Shown: positions 42,159 to 55,447 of the stretch, piece by piece
How the letters are laid out: each line of letters opens with the position of its first letter
How positions within the stretch are numbered: the stretch's first letter is position 1
From: Adiantum capillus-veneris
Taxonomy: Eukaryota; Streptophyta; Polypodiopsida; Polypodiales; Pteridaceae
Assembly (NCBI GenBank): GCA_014529385.2
Contig: CM043960.1
Span: 120,788,543 to 120,852,542, forward strand
Direction: 5' to 3'
DNA: 64,000 bases
The notes under the pieces: model-generated
Seen by the model: the letters and a program-made list of their open reading frames with translations, nothing else
What the model was told of the DNA's origin: nothing
The model's database searches: none
Program-made: the position numbers and the translations under genes

Positions 42159-45100
42159 GTGGGAGTTATGGCGGAGGAAGGGAAGCTCAAGATTGAGAAG
42201 TTCAACGACAAAAACTACCAACATTGGAAGATGCAGATTGAAGACTATCTCTACCAGAAGGACCTCTATTTGCCACTAGGCGGTCTTGCGAAGAAGCCCG
42301 CAACAATGGCAGATGAAGCATGGATTGTCCTTGATCGAAAGGCACTGGGAACAATCCAGTTAAGCTTGGCGTCAACGGTGGCCTTCAATGTTTCGGAGAT
42401 GAAGACCACGGAGGACTTGATGAAGTCACTTGACGACTTCTATGAGAAACCATCGGCATCCAATAAGGTATTTCTTATGAAGCGCTTGTTCAATCTAAAG
42501 ATGGCAGAGAATGGTTCAGTTGCAGAACACCTAAATGACTTTAACACAAACATAAGTCAACTTCGATCAGTGAAAATCAATTTCGATGACGAAGTGCAAG
42601 CTCTCCTTATACTATCATCTCTACCGGATAGTTGGGACAGCCTTGTGATGGCTGTAAGTAATTCTATCTTTGGCACAAATACTCTTAAGTTTGATGATGT
42701 TGTGGCTGTTCTCCTAAGCGAGGAAATGCGAAGGAGAAGCACAGGAGAATCATCAAGTGCTGCACTATCAGTGGAAACAAGAGGAAGGCTTAAGGAGAGG
42801 TTCAAAAACCAAAAGGGTCGTGATCGCTGAAGGCGGAGTAAGTCACGCACAAAGTCAGTTCTTGAATGTTGGAACTGCGGCAAGAAGGGCCACGTCAAGA
42901 AGGATTGCTGGTCCAAGAAGAAGAAGGAGACAGAGTCTCAAGACAACAAGCCAACATCGGAGGCCAATGTGGCAGGTAAAGTAGAGCAAGATGCTCTAAT
43001 TCTGTCATTAGACAATGTGTCTAATTCCTGGATAGTAGATTCCGGGGCTTCATTCCATGCGACACCACACAAGCAACATTTCCAAGACTACACCAAAGGT
43101 AATTTTGGGTATGTATACTTGGGAGATGATGAAGCTTGTGAGATTGTCGGCAAAGGTACAGTTTCTGTCAAAACTGCTAACGGAAATGAATGGAAGCTTA
43201 AAGATGTTAGGCATGTTCCTTCTCTTCGCAAAAATTTGATCTCTACAGGACAATTGGACGATGAAGGTCACAACATTGCATTCGGAAACAAACGGTGGAA
43301 GATTTCAAAGGGATCTTTGGTGGTTGCCGAGGGTGAAAAAGTCGGTATACTTTACTTGTGTACTGTTAGCACGTAACCTTCAGCTTGTGCAGCAACTACA
43401 GAAGTTGACAGTGCGGTGTGGCACTACCGACTTGGGCATATGAGTGCCAAAGGAATGCAAATCCTTCAAACAAAGAAGCTTCTACCAGGTTTGAAAGAAG
43501 TGGACTTAGAGTTCTGTGAAGATTGTGTTTATGGTAAACAAAAGAGGGTAAAATTTCAAAAATCAGGAAATAAAAGAAAAAATAAAAAACTTGAGTTGGT
43601 TCATTCTGATGTTTGGGGTCCTGCAAGTACACCATCACTTGGTGGCTCATTGTACTATGTAACATTCATAGACGATGCGACTAGAAAAACATGGGTTTAT
43701 GTCATGAAGAATAAATCCGATGTATTTTCCATATTTCAAAGGTGGAAAGACTTTGTGGAGAATGAAACAGGTACGAAGGTTAAATGCCTCAGATCCGACA
43801 ATGGAGGCGAATATTGCAGCCAAGATTTTGAAAGCTTTTGTGCTAGCAATGGCATTCGGAGGCAAAGGACAACCCCAAGGACACCTCAACAAATGGAATT
43901 TCGGAAAGGATGAACAGGACAATCATGGAACGATCACGAAGCATGAGGCTACATGCAGGCCTACCGCTTGAGCTTTGGGCGGAAGCTGTAAGTACGTCTG
44001 TGTACTTAATCAATCGGTCATCCTCAACGGCATTGGATGGGGGAGTTCCAGAAGAGGCATGGACAAGTAAACCGGTGAATTATGCATTTCTCAAAGTGTT
44101 TGGGTGTGAGGCTTTCATGCACATAGATAGAAGCCTAAGATCAAAGTTAGATGCAAAGTCCAAAAAGTGTTTCTTCATTGGCTATGGAGAAGGAGACTTT
44201 GGGTATCGCCTATGGAATCCTGAAGATGGTAAAATCTTAAGGAGTAGGGATGTAATTTTTAATGAACAAAATATGTACAAAGATTACTTGGAAAGAAAAC
44301 AAAAAAAAGAAACAGGTGATGAGTACATGGAGCTTGAGGACGGTGAAGATTCAAGGACTGCAAACGGTGACAATGTGCAACAACGTCAACCAAATGAGGA
44401 GCCTCAACCTATTCCCTGAAGATCTACAAGAGCAAGTAGACCTCCAGAAAGGTTTTTTCCTTCCTTCAACCATCTCTTGATCTCAGATTCTGGAGAGCCG
44501 GAATCATATGAAGAAGCTATGCAACATGAATCCAAAGAAGAATGGACGAAGAGCATGCAAGTGGAGATGGACTCACTACATCGCAACCAAACATGGGAGT
44601 TGGTTGAGTTGCCTAAAGGTAAGTGGGCACTTCAAAACAAATGGGTGTACAAGCTAAAGGAAGAAGAAGGTGGGAAGAAAAGGTACAAGTCTAGGCTTGT
44701 GGTAAAAGGTTTTTCTCAAAAGAAAGGTATTGACTTCAATGAAATATTTTCTCCTGTTGTAAAAATGAACTCACTTAGGCTTGTCTTAAGCCTTGTGGCT
44801 GCTCATGATCTAAATCTCGAGCAAATGGATGTAAATACGGCATTCCCTCACGGTGACTTAGAGGAGGAAATCTACATGCTTCAACCAAAGGGGTATGAAG
44901 TAAAAGGTAAGGAGAAAATGGTTTGCAGATTAAAGAAGAGCTTGTATGGTTTAAAGCAAGCATCAAGACAATGGTACTTGAAGTTTGATCGATGGATGTT
45001 GGATCATGGATTCACATGATGCAACTCGGATCACTGCGTCTACACGGAGAATTTGGGAGATGGGAAATTCATCATCCTAATGTTGTATGTTGATGGCATG

Positions 45101-45275
45101 TTGATTGCAAGTGCTAACATGCAGGACATCAAAGACCTAAAAGAGGAGCTGTCCAAATCTTTTTCAATGAAAGATTTAGGTGTTGCAAAGAGGATACTTG
45201 GTATGAAAATATCAAGGGGCAGGACGAAGAAGACAATAAAGCTATCTCAAGAAGATTACATCAAGAAGGAATATT
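42159..45275 (+). pseudogene. copia gag-pol polyprotein, broken and truncated in RT
   Basis: Gag (42168-42960) begins MAEEGKLKIEKFNDKNYQHW with the UBN2-type fold, then the knuckle CWNCGKKGHVKKDC. Protease: WIVDSGASFH near 43030. Integrase: HYRLGH and CEDC zinc finger near 43425-43520, then HSDVWGP and RSDNGGEY. RT: NTAFPHGDLEEEIYMLQP, SLYGLKQASRQWY, and LYVDGMLIAS near 45090, where the second catalytic Asp of YVDD is Gly. Stops are TGA at 42828, TAA at 43374, TGA at 44417 and TGA at 45017. A one-base deletion near 43892 breaks the expected QQNGISERMNR. After QEDYIKKE the frame enters LTR sequence; RNase H is missing. Confidence 0.93.
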
Positions 45276-45724
45276 CTTTTTCGCCGGAATATTATGGCCG
45301 GACGGCGGCCGAAAAGTGGTCGGAAAACAACCGGTCGGTTGGCCGGTGGCCATTGGTCGGAAGTCAATGGCTGGTGGCCGGTGGCCAAATTCAAAAGCGG
45401 ACTTGTCTTCTCAAGGGCGGCCACACATGGACGGATTGGAGGGTCCAATTTGGACTTATTCGCACAAGGGCGGCTACACATGGCTGTCTCTCATAAGAGA
45501 GGGCAGCCCTTTTGGCCTATAAAAGGAGGCCATTTCTACACACATTTCATAGTGTGAAGTTGATGCAACAAGGTGACTGTGAGGTGGTGAGAGTGAAGCA
45601 AGGTGGGAGCTCCATTAAGGGTATAATCCCTTTGTAAACTACTTCTTGTTTTGAAGTACTAAAGCCATTGAGTGGTTGCTTTCCCGTGGACGTAGCCCAC
45701 ATTGGGTGAACCACGTATATCGTG

Positions 45725-45769
<45 letters not shown>

Positions 45770-45850
45770 CTATAATCTCATGTATATAAATATGTCTCTC
45801 TCCATTAAGTAATCTACTCAATTATCTATTTAGCTACGTCTTTCCTAATA
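45276..45850 (+). repeat. 5'-truncated 3' LTR of the copia element
   Basis: It matches the 5' LTR from TTTTTCGCCGGAATATTATGG to the end, with a shorter minisatellite and an expanded (CT)n tract (about 45729-45765). It ends CTAATA instead of CTAACA. Confidence 0.9.
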
Positions 45851-46240
45851 GCGTGTCGCGGCCATTTTGGACCCAAAAAGCAGTGAGCTTGAGGTCGACA
45901 GCCGCAGAGGTTTGGAGTTTGTGAATCGGGTTGTGCCAAGCTACTCGTGCAACGCATCTCCCCCCCCCCCCCCCCCCCCCCCCCCCCACTACAGCACGCC
46001 CACCTCCCTCCAACCTGCTGCACGATACCCTTCAGCACTTAATAATCACGATTTCACCACACAAATAATCGTTTTGAGAATCGTAGTTAATAATCGTTGA
46101 TAGCATGCGCTAATTATCACCCTTGCTCCTTTGAGGCTTCCCTTTTGCATTGCACCCCCTTCACACCATAGCCTTAAATCCTGTTGTTTGCGGTTGGCCC
46201 AATTGGTGAATTGAGCCATTGATAAGTTATTAAAGGTTCT
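45851..46240. other. non-coding spacer with a 28-base poly(C)
   Basis: C-run at 45960-45987. The rest may hold the 5' untranslated region of the LINE that follows. Confidence 0.6.
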
Positions 46241-47967
46241 GTGCTAATGGAAGTCGACGTTTTGGCCGTAAGTGAGGACATTGGCAAATCTTCGCAGATG
46301 TTAGTGGCAAGGAAAAGGTCTGAAACGGAGCTAGCTGTGCCAATGGATGTAGGCGGTGGCTCGGTCTTGAGACCGGCATATGACACGGAAATGGTAGGCC
46401 CCATCTCTTCAAAGGTTTCAACCATGAAAGAGTTCAAAATTTTTCCGACCAAAAAAGTTCCCTCTGAGGAAACAGGAGAGAAAATGGGCTCAGCGCAAGG
46501 GTTCAAATTCGAAGTAAAAACCATCAAAGACGGGGTTGCTTAGGGACCCATCTGGGCGAACGTAAATAAAGCGTCAAGCTCATCGGCTACTTGCAGGCTA
46601 GGTATTTCTTTTGCTAGCATACTCAAGGGGTCTAACTCTAGGGATTATGGAAAAGGCTCATCAGAAGGGATGTCAAGTGCAGGAGATATCAAAAACCTGC
46701 AGAATGCAAAAGCTAGACTTCAACAAGAGCTCACGGAAGTCAACAAAAGGCTTGAGGCCGGCCCTAACAACAACAAAAGAATTTGTTCCCATTCAGAATT
46801 CAGTGGGCTGGTAGAAGACGGGTTGGCAAATCGAGCCTTCTCTGCTTTAAAAAAGTCCTTGCCACAACAAGTGGAGGTTGTTGAGGCTATTACTGTAGCG
46901 ATTCCACCAGCACTGATAAAAAAACAGCTAGCCAGCCAAGCTAAGGTGACACTTGTATTTGGGTTTAGGGGAAGAATCCCGAACAGGTTTGAGATGATCC
47001 AATGGCTTCAGGGCCCTCAAATTTTTGGTCATGGAGGAGCAGTTGAAAGTACTTCCTACCTAGCTAGAGGTTTTTGCTCAGTGAGATTCAAAGAGGCCTC
47101 CGATGTGGAAAAGATCCTTGACAAAGGGCCCCTAGTATTTAATAGGACTATGGTGTGTGTGGTGCCTTAGGAGCCAGTGTTTGATTCAGCTGAATCTTTG
47201 CAAGCGGTTCATCCGGTCTAGGTTGAGTTTGTGGGACTGCCTAGCTGGCTGTGGGATAATCTCAGGAGCTTGCTAGCCAACTGGGCACTCCCTTATTTAT
47301 ACCTAGTAAGAGAGGGTTTGGAAGAATTTCAAACAGGGTTTATATAGGATGGGATTCGTCTAAAATGCCACCTAAAAGCATGGTTATCAATGTCGGAGTT
47401 GGGCTTGTTACCATTCCGCTAAACTTTGGAACATACTTTGAGGCATGTTTTAAATGCAACAACTTTGGTCACTTCGTCAAGGATTGCCCATTGAATTCTA
47501 ATGGTACTGCAGCTCCGGCAGTACAGGCCCCCAATAAAATGGAATCCCCGATGGGAGGGCTGGAGAAGCAGGGAGACAATAATGAAGGGAAAAATATAGG
47601 GAAGGATGAAGGAAGGATGGTATGTGAGAAAATGGATACGAAGATGCAGGAAAAGATGGTGGAAGAATCGATTCCCATACAACGAGCTTCTGAAGGTACA
47701 TGCAATAATAATAGGATAATTACTCCTGCTGCTACCCCCAAATTTATGACAGTAACAACGGTGACGGCTGTCCAAGTTCCTGGTCTGAAAAGAGCCAAAA
47801 GAGTGAAGGCAGTGGCAAGAGATTCCAAAGTGCTGCAAGTCATCAGAACACTGGAGGTGAAAGGATCTAATTCATCCTCTACCCCTTCGAAAGGAGGGGG
47901 GTTCATTGTCCCTTTGCACAATCCTTTTTGTAATGTCCCCATCCCGCCTATACCGAGGTTGGGATAG
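46241..47967 (+). pseudogene. LINE ORF1 (nucleic-acid-binding protein), broken
   Basis: A frame from the ATG at 46241 (MEVDVLAVSEDIG) is interrupted by TAG at 46541 and 47168 and one near 47220. Visible blocks are RAFSALKKSLPQQVEVVEAI, VFGFRGRIPNRFEMIQWL, YLARGFCSVRFKEASDVEKI and VEFVGLPSWLWDNLRSLLA. This is the DUF4283-like arrangement of plant LINE ORF1. After a frameshift near 47345, the zinc knuckle CFKCNNFGHFVKDC follows, then a low-complexity tail ending at 47967. The minus-strand LINE ORF1 at 39500-40803 matches it. Its ORF2 is probably the one at 52341, separated by an inserted AT-rich element of about 4.2 kb. Confidence 0.88.
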
Positions 47968-48659
47968 GATCCTTGACAGGTCTCTAGGTCTGATAAAAAT
48001 CGGAGTCTCTAAACATGAAAAATCCAAGGAATAGACCTTTACCATTGACAATGGCTTGGGTCTATAGCCTTAGAAGAAGACCTAGTCCTGTCTCGCAGCG
48101 GAAACGGAACAACCTTTTAAAAGTCCAAAAACTATTTTGGCCCTATATCTTTCACAAATTGGACTAAGGTATCCTCAACCAACGCTTTTTTCCCCCTAAC
48201 ATATGTCAGGGCACAGCCGCTGGTAGATTCCTCTTCCGATTCAAGAAGTTTTCTAAACGTTTTAGTGCGCAGGGATGGATAGTTACCTGACTAATCAGGT
48301 CCACCCGTCCATGATTGACAACCTTAGTCAATCCCCACTTGCCACCCCGCACTCAGATAAGATTCATTTATCTTATTATTGTTTTAACATTTAAAATAAT
48401 GGTTTCTTTTAATGTTCCATCACAGTAATTCCTTGAAGACAACATTGAAAGCATTCTTTTAGAAAATAGACATCTTTAAACTTAAGACAGGGTACTGTCA
48501 ATCAAAAAATTATTCATAATAACCATGACCAGTACTCTTCTTGTCTCAAGACCACCTGAGGGTGAAAAACGGCACCCATTCCTTATTCAAATCCGGAGTG
48601 GATAAACCCCCACCCAAGGTTCCGGATGCCCATACACCAAACCAGTTGCCCATACAACA

Positions 48660-50450
48660 AGGCGGCTTAAATAAATACTTATGCTACTTTTTTAATCTTG
48701 AAATATTTATCACGGCCTCTTTATTATGTAAGCTAACTGTGATAAATAGAATGTAATCATATAGCATGATTTACTAATTTCCCCCTTGATATTAGTATAT
48801 TTTGACTTAGATTAATATCTATACTATTTTTCTAACCTTGGCATAATTATCACAACCTCTTTACCCTATAATACAACTCTGATAAATAGCATGTAATTAT
48901 AACACATGATTTACTAATTTTCCTCTTTAATCTACAGCTAGAAATAGTATAATTTGACTAAGATAAATATCTATTTTACTTTGCTACCCTTGGAATAATT
49001 ATCACGGCCTCTTTACCCTATAATATAGCCATGAAAAATAGCATGTAATCATATAGCATGATTTACTAATTTTTCTCTTTAGTTTTTAGCTAAAAATAGT
49101 GTAATTTGACTTAGATAAATATCTCTACTACTTTTCTAACCTTGGCATAATTATCACGGCCTCTTTACCCATAATACAACTCTGAAAAATATCATGTAAT
49201 TATAGCACATGATTTACTAATTTTTCCATTTAATTTACCCCTAAAAAATAACGTAATTCTACTAAGATAACTAGTTAAACTAATTATCTGAGATTAGCAT
49301 AATTATCAAGGGTTTTCTAACTTCTAATTAACGTATAATAAATAACTCAATTCAATTTGAACCTATTTACTAATTTTCCTTATTTAAATTGTCCAAAAAT
49401 AGAGTATTTTTGCTAGATTAATTTTTTGTTCTTTTATTAATTATCATGGGTTCTTGAACACCTAAATAACCACTGATAAATATATCACTACATTTGAATT
49501 ACATTTACTAATTTCCCCTATTTAAATTACTCAAAAAAATAGAGTAATTCTGCCTAAGTAATTAGCTAGATTAATTCTCTGAGCTTCTCCTAATTATCAC
49601 GGGTTCTTCAACACCTAGTCAACCGTTGATAAATATATCACAAAATTTGAAATCCATTTACTAATTTCCCCTATTTAAACTACTCAAATAACATAGTATT
49701 TATGCTAACTTAATTATCTAGATTAATGTTCTGAGCTTCTCTTAATTATCAGGGTTTTTTGAACACCTAATTAACCACTAATAAATATATCACAACATTT
49801 GAATTCCATTTACTAAATTCCCCTATATAAATTACTCAAAAATAGAGTAATTCTGCTAAATTAATTAGCTAGATTAATTTTCTCAGCTTCTCCTAATTAT
49901 CACAGGTTCTTTAACACCTAATTAACCACTGATAAATATATCACAATATTTGAAATCCATGTACTAATTTCCTTTATTTAAATTACTCAAAAAACAGAGT
50001 AATTCTACTAAATTAATTAGCTAGATTAATTTTCTGAGATGCTCCTAATTATCACAGGTTCTTGAACACCTAAATAACCACTGATAAATATATCACAATA
50101 TTTCAATACCATTTACTAATTTCTCCTATTTAAATTATTCAAAAAACAGAGTAATTCTGCTAAATTAACTAGCTAGATTCATTTTCTGAGTTTCTCCTAA
50201 TTATCACGGGTTCTTGAACATTTAATTAACTACTGATAAATATATCATAACATTTGAAATCCATTTATTAATTTCTCCTATTTAAATTACTCAAAAAATA
50301 GGGTATTTCATCTAAAGTAATTAGCTATATTAATTTTCTAAGCTTCTCCTAATTTTCACGGGTTTTTGAACACCTAAATAACCACTGATAGATATATCAC
50401 ATCATTTGAAATTCATTTACTAATTTTCCCTATTAAAATATCTTTAAAAA
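48660..50450. repeat. AT-rich tandem array, ~151-bp unit, about 12 copies
   Basis: The block TTTACTAATTT(Y)CCC recurs near 48762, 48903, 49057, 49207, 49362, 49501, 49655, 49806, 49960, 50112, 50262 and 50416, averaging about 150 bases. Each unit also has TAATTATCAC, CACTGATAAATATATCAC and TTAGCTAGATTAATT. The first four copies form a diverged subfamily (CACGGCCTCTTTACCCTATA). Confidence 0.9.
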
Positions 50451-50896
50451 CAGAGTAATTATGCCAATTAATTAGGGAAACTTCTCAGAAAATTATATAA
50501 TTTTCCTAGCATATTGACTGTCTTATTCAAATCTAATAATTACCTCAACTTAATCTAAGCTTAATTAATATATTTACCATTAATTCAAGGTTAATTTGGC
50601 TAATTTCAGCCCTAATATGATAGGATAATTAATTAGCTTAGTATTACTAAACTTAATTATAATAATCAGCAGAGATCAATTAATTAAGAGAGGTTGTATG
50701 AGTATACATAGGCCTAATCTTTGATTTATTAACAAAATAGCTTAATCTAACCTTGCTAATTAAGAAAGATTAGACTAATTACCGTTTAGGTTAATCAATT
50801 AGAGATTAATCTCTAATGATTTTTGCGTAGTGTTCTCTCTAGATGAGAGAGAGAGTATCAAGGCTCCGAGTCTGTCTAAAATGTAAAGCTAGGGGT

Positions 50897-50907
50897 CCTA
50901 TTTATAG
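50897..50907 (-). promoter_or_regulatory. TATA box, extra module C
   Basis: The minus strand reads CTATAAATAGG, followed by a CT-rich pyrimidine tract, as in LTR promoters. The upstream D module is missing for this copy. Confidence 0.4.
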
Positions 50908-51668
50908 TTTTCTGGCACTCATAAGCTCTCACCGGCTGAAAAAGGCAGTTGCTTGAAATTATCATGGGTTGTATAACTTTTAATAACCTATAATAAATAA
51001 CTCAATTAATTTGAACCTATTTACTAATTTTCCTTATTTAAATTGTCCAAAAAATAGAGTATTTCTTCTAAATTAATTGCCTAAGTAAATAGGTAGATTA
51101 ATTTTTTGAGCTTCTCTTAAATATCACGGGTTTTAGAACGCCTAATTAACCACTGATAAATATGTCACAACATTTGAAATCGATTTACTAATTTCCCCTA
51201 ATAAAATTTCTCAAAAAACAGAGTAATTATGCCTAATTAATTAGGGAAAATTCTCAAAAAATTATAGGATAATTTTCCTAGCTTAATGACTGTCTAATTC
51301 AACTCCGATAATTACCTCAACTTAATCTAAGCTTAATTAATATATTTACCATTAATTCATAGTTAATTTGGCTAATTTCAGCCCTAATATGATAGGATAA
51401 TTAATGAGCTTAGTATTACTAAGTTTAATTATAATAACCATCAGAGATTAATTAATTAAGAGAGGTTTTATGAGTATACATAGGCCTAATGTTTGATTTA
51501 TTAACAAAATAGCTTAATCTAACCTTGCTAATTAAGAAAGATTAGACTAATTACCGTTTAGGGTAATCAATTAGAGATTAATCTCTAATGATTTCTGCGT
51601 AGTGTTCTCTCTAGATGAGAGAGAGAGTATCAAGGCTCTGAGTATGTCTAAAATGTGAAGCTAGGGGT

Positions 51669-51679
51669 CCTATTTATAG
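51669..51679 (-). promoter_or_regulatory. TATA box of the AT-rich element, copy 1
   Basis: CTATAAATAGG on the minus strand, with module D upstream. D contains an 8-base-arm inverted repeat, TGGCAGGT / ACCTGCCA, near 51784-51822. Confidence 0.5.
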
Positions 51680-52149
51680 TTTTCTGGCACTCATAAGCTC
51701 TCACCGGCTGAAAAAGGCAGTTGCTTGAAGTTCAAGCACGCCCAACAAGTCAAAAAATGCCCCCTGCTGCTAAATGATTCCCTGGCAGGTTAGTGATGAC
51801 CCTCCCATTACCTGCCAGCTTTTAAAATATCAATTCTGCTATATTTTGACCTATTTTTGCTTAATTGGTAAATATCTTGTAAATATCTAGGAGGACTTTA
51901 ATAAAGTCTATGCTTAAATGATTACTGCAACCCTTCAATTTTACCTATTTTACTCAATTCACAGTGTAAACTTCTAGGGGTCATAATATGCCAGTTTTTA
52001 TCGGAATTCAATTCTGAAAATTTCTAGCCCGGGGTTTGCCGTGTTTAAGATTCCAAAAATATCAATATTTGCCATGGTCGGACAATTCTACATTGCTTTT
52101 TCAATAATCATATCAGTTTGATTAAGCTTTATACAACCTTTAAGGTTTC

Positions 52150-52243
52150 AGAAACTGGAAACCTTACACTTTTGCAACACTGTAAGAAAAGAAATCCTCT
52201 GACTTGGAACCCCCGAATTCTCCTAAGACCAAGGAGAAGGGAA

Positions 52244-52291
<48 letters not shown>

Positions 52292-55200
52292 TGATTCGGA
52301 TGGTGAAGAATTCGTTCTTCTATCCCAATGAACCCCATATTAATGATGGAGTCTCTCAGTATCCAATCTTGGAATGTAAAGGGGTTGAAAGCCCGTAAGA
52401 AGAGTACCATATTCATGGAGGAAATAAGAAAGGAGAAGACAGTCAACTGGTTGGCCATGCAGGAACACCATCTAGACGCCCATAGCAAGAGAAAGCAGAT
52501 TCTAGGAAAGAAACTGGTATTCTATGGAGAAGGAAATAACACCTTCAGTGGCGTCCTCAGCATTGTGGACAGAGAATTCGAGCCGAAGTTGGTTCTTAAC
52601 CACCCACCTGACAGAATCCTGGGGAGTAGAATCAGATGGGAAGGGCGTCCCCTCACCATAGTGAATGTGTACGGCCCTTAGATATAGCTAAACTATGGAT
52701 GCATCTCAGAGATACCCCTACTGAAGGGGAATTGTTGTTGGTTGGTGACTTTAATATGGTAGAAAAGAGCAGGGATAGAATAGGATCCTCTAGTGTGCTG
52801 GCTGGCTCAGAAAGGTCTAAATGGAAAAGTTTGTGCGAAAAGTGGGCAATGATCGACTTATGGGATTTTGGCCCATGGAACAGCATGCTTGGGTTCACCT
52901 ACACAAGCCTTCAGTACGCCCTCACTGCCTCCAGATTGGACAGATGCTATTGCTCACACCAAGCTGACTGGATACCGACGTTGATGGAAATGAAGGTAGT
53001 CCCAACAAAAATCCTCTGGGATCACATTCCTCTGCACATACAATTTAAGAAGAATAAAGAGGAGGAGCAGGCCCCAAGAGGTAAAAGAAAACTGTTGGTA
53101 ACAGGGGCACATCTATTCAAAGACCCTCTTTTCATGAATCTAGCCAAGAAAGCACTGGGTAAGCTAAAAAAAGATGTCGACCTCAACAAACACAATGCGT
53201 GGGACCTCTTTGCTCGGAGCATCCAAAAAGCAATCAAAACCTCGGGCCCCCGAATTAAGAAAGCTAGGGAGGATCACCTTGGGAATCTTTCAGCGGAGGT
53301 ACAATTGCTTACCGCTATAAAAGACAATGGCCATGCTACTGAGGTCGAACACAAACACTGGCTTGAAGCCAAATCGAACCTCGCTAATGAGCAGTTAGAA
53401 GATATCAAAAAGGCTATACTTCTCTCTAGGGAGATTTATTTGCAACCGGAAGCCTTCAATCAAGCTCAATTTTTTCGGGCTTTAAAAATCAAGAAGAACC
53501 GGGGCCACGTTCGCTTGCTTGATGATGAGAAAGGGACAACAATTCATAACCAGGATGAAATGGCTGGTATGATGCTGAGCTATCTCAATCAAATCATTGG
53601 ACGGTCAGAGACCCAGTCCCAAGAAGTGGAAGAAGCCAGAGGGACCTTACTTCAGAGTGTTAAAAAGAAAATTCCACACTCAGAAGCTAATAACTTGAAA
53701 CGGGCATTTTCCGAAGACGAATGTTCACTAGCATTGCAAGCCCTTGGCAAGGAAAAGTCCCTAGGTTGGGATGGGATGACGGTGGAATTCTATACAAAAT
53801 TTTGGGATGATCTCAAGGCCCCAATCACAAGTTTGGCCAATAAAGCCATGGTTGAAGGGTCGTTGGAAACAAGTGTGAAGAGAGGGCTTATCAAGCCCAT
53901 CCCAAAACAGATCTGCGCCTCTAAACTGAAACATTGGCGCCCTATAATGATGATGTCGGTGGCCTATGAAATTATAGCTAAAGCAGTGGCCCTTAGACTA
54001 GCCCCCTTACTAACCAAGATCATCTCCCCCCATCAACATGGCTTCATTAAAGGAAGGTCCATATACGATAACATCTTGGCAACAATGGTGGGCATAGAAT
54101 ACGCAACTATCACAACGCAGGAGTGCATTCTGCTGTAGTTGGACCTGGACAAGGCCTATGACAGAATAACATGGACATATATAGAAGCCATAATGGAAGC
54201 TCTAGGCTTTGGGTCGCGCCTCTGTCGGCTGGTTCGTGTAATGGGGTATGGTAGCCAGTTAGAGCTCCTACTCAATGATAGAATTGTGGGCTCTTTTGAG
54301 GTCAAAAGGTCTATTAAACAGGGATGCCTTCTTGCCCCCCTACTTTTCGCCATAGGATCACATCACGACGCTCGAAGCTAGTGCTGAACCAGGGGAGGTG
54401 CAAGGCCTTGTTTTACCAGGAAATAGACAACTCCTGGCAAAATGTTTTGCAGATGATTCTCTCCTCTTCTTGAAGGCGTGCCCCCAGGTCATCAGAAAAC
54501 CTCTGGAGATTGTGCAAATGTTCTCGGTACCTTCGGGGTCCCAATGTAGTATAGAGAAGTCAAAGATGGTTTCCCTATTGGAAAATGACTCATTTGACCC
54601 TTCTGTCTGGTTAGGGGAGATTGTCACAAAAGGAAATATCTTCAGACATCTGGGAGCCTCCTTGGGGGTGGATGTAACTCACAAGCAAAGATTCGAGTGG
54701 GTGCTTGAAAAAATCAAAACAAAATTGAGTAGGTGGGAGTATGCTCTTCTCCCATTCCCAAGTCGGGTAAAAGTGATGAATGCCATTATGATTCCTTATA
54801 TTTCCTTCACTAGCCCGCTTCTCAAGATGGCTAAGTGTCACTCAAAAAGAGTTCTTAAAACCAGTAAAAACATTTTTATGGAAAAATAACATGAAATCTT
54901 CCAGGCCATGGCAATGGGCCCGTTGGGAATCGGTTGCTCGGCCGGGGAATCAAGGAGGCCTCGGGATTCTTAACCCTGTGACCCATGCAGAAGCTTGTTG
55001 CACCAAATTTGTTGTTTCCTTGGCTAAATAGGATCAAGTTTGGGCACTCATGATCAGAGATATGATAGAAGCAGCTAAACTTGGCTCGAAGGGAGGAAAG
55101 TGGAGAGGGGTGGAGGTTCATGACAAATGCTAGCCGCGGCGTGGTCTACCTTAAGACTGGGGGGCAGCTCAGGAGAATTGGTAAGAAATGAAATAGAGTA

Positions 55201-55447
55201 GCAGGATTCTTAAAGTGGGGGGAAGAAGCCAGATAGTTCAAGAACTCCATACTGCATTGGTTCCCCTCACTCTCCAAAATTGTAGATCCACCACAAACTC
55301 CCTACTGGATTGAGACAGGCAGGAAGTTGAATAATAAGGGTCTGATCCAACTTGAGCACTTCTGGGACAGTGTCAACAAGATTTGGAAAACCATTGACCT
55401 TATGATTTCCCAGTACCAGCTCAATAGCTTGAAGGTTTTGCTTGTCT
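52150..55447 (+). pseudogene. LINE ORF2, first copy of the segmental duplication
   Basis: Starts at ATG 52341 (MESLSIQSWNVKGLKARKKS). The endonuclease carries QEHHLDAHSKRK, VNVYGP and GDFNMVEKSRDR. The SDH catalytic motif is changed to WDH (LWDHIPLH). A deletion at 52680 shifts the frame. The reverse transcriptase (about 53740-54470) has HWRPIMMMSVAYEI, HQHGFIKGRSIYDNI, ILL-TAG-LDLDKAYDRI (54136-54138), QGCLLAPLLFAI, a deletion near 54365 and CFADDSLLFLKACP. The tail reaches WKTIDLMISQYQL and breaks at 55447 into AT-rich array sequence. ORF1 tail sequence (TGNLTLLQHCKKRN) lies at 52150-52240. It is inactive. Confidence 0.9.
52244..52290 (+). repeat. 47-base poly(G) run
   Basis: An uninterrupted G homopolymer just upstream of LINE ORF2. 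The duplicate copy has 14 Gs at 60371-60384, so the length is unstable or a sequencing artefact. Confidence 0.85.

Larger units (their letters stand above)
41282..45850 (+). mobile_element. Ty1/copia element, internally deleted, with one complete and one truncated LTR
   Basis: Complete 5' LTR (41282-42094), primer-binding site, gag, protease, integrase and part of the reverse transcriptase are followed directly by the interior of the 3' LTR (from about 45276). RNase H, the polypurine tract and the first ~190 bases of the 3' LTR are deleted. GTGTG before and GCGTG after (45851-45855) is probably a 5-base target duplication with one change. All frames are broken. The related solo LTR is at 7707-8494. 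Confidence 0.92.
47978..52140 (-). mobile_element. AT-rich element of unknown class, copy 1, inserted between LINE ORF1 and ORF2
   Basis: Modules in plus order: A (47985-48660, mixed sequence), B (48660-50450, tandem array), C (50450-50940), a second B/C pair (50950-51725), and D (51725-52140). Modules A, B, C and D recur at 55448-60240. On the minus strand D would be upstream of a TATA box (CTATAAATAGG at 51679-51669) followed by a CT-rich tract, so transcription would run D-C-B-A, as in an LTR. I find no polymerase motif, and the ends are not certain. It might be a very long solo LTR or a non-coding element. Confidence 0.5.

Noticed and set aside
42828..45019. In-frame TGA/TAA codons corrected by U-to-C RNA editing, as in fern organelles
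   Set aside because: That editing is known for organelle transcripts; these are nuclear-type retrotransposons that also carry frameshifts and a lost catalytic residue, so simple decay is likelier.
48660..50450. Regular array mistaken for CRISPR
   Set aside because: Whole ~151-bp units repeat with gradual divergence; there are no short repeats with unique spacers, and the host is a plant.
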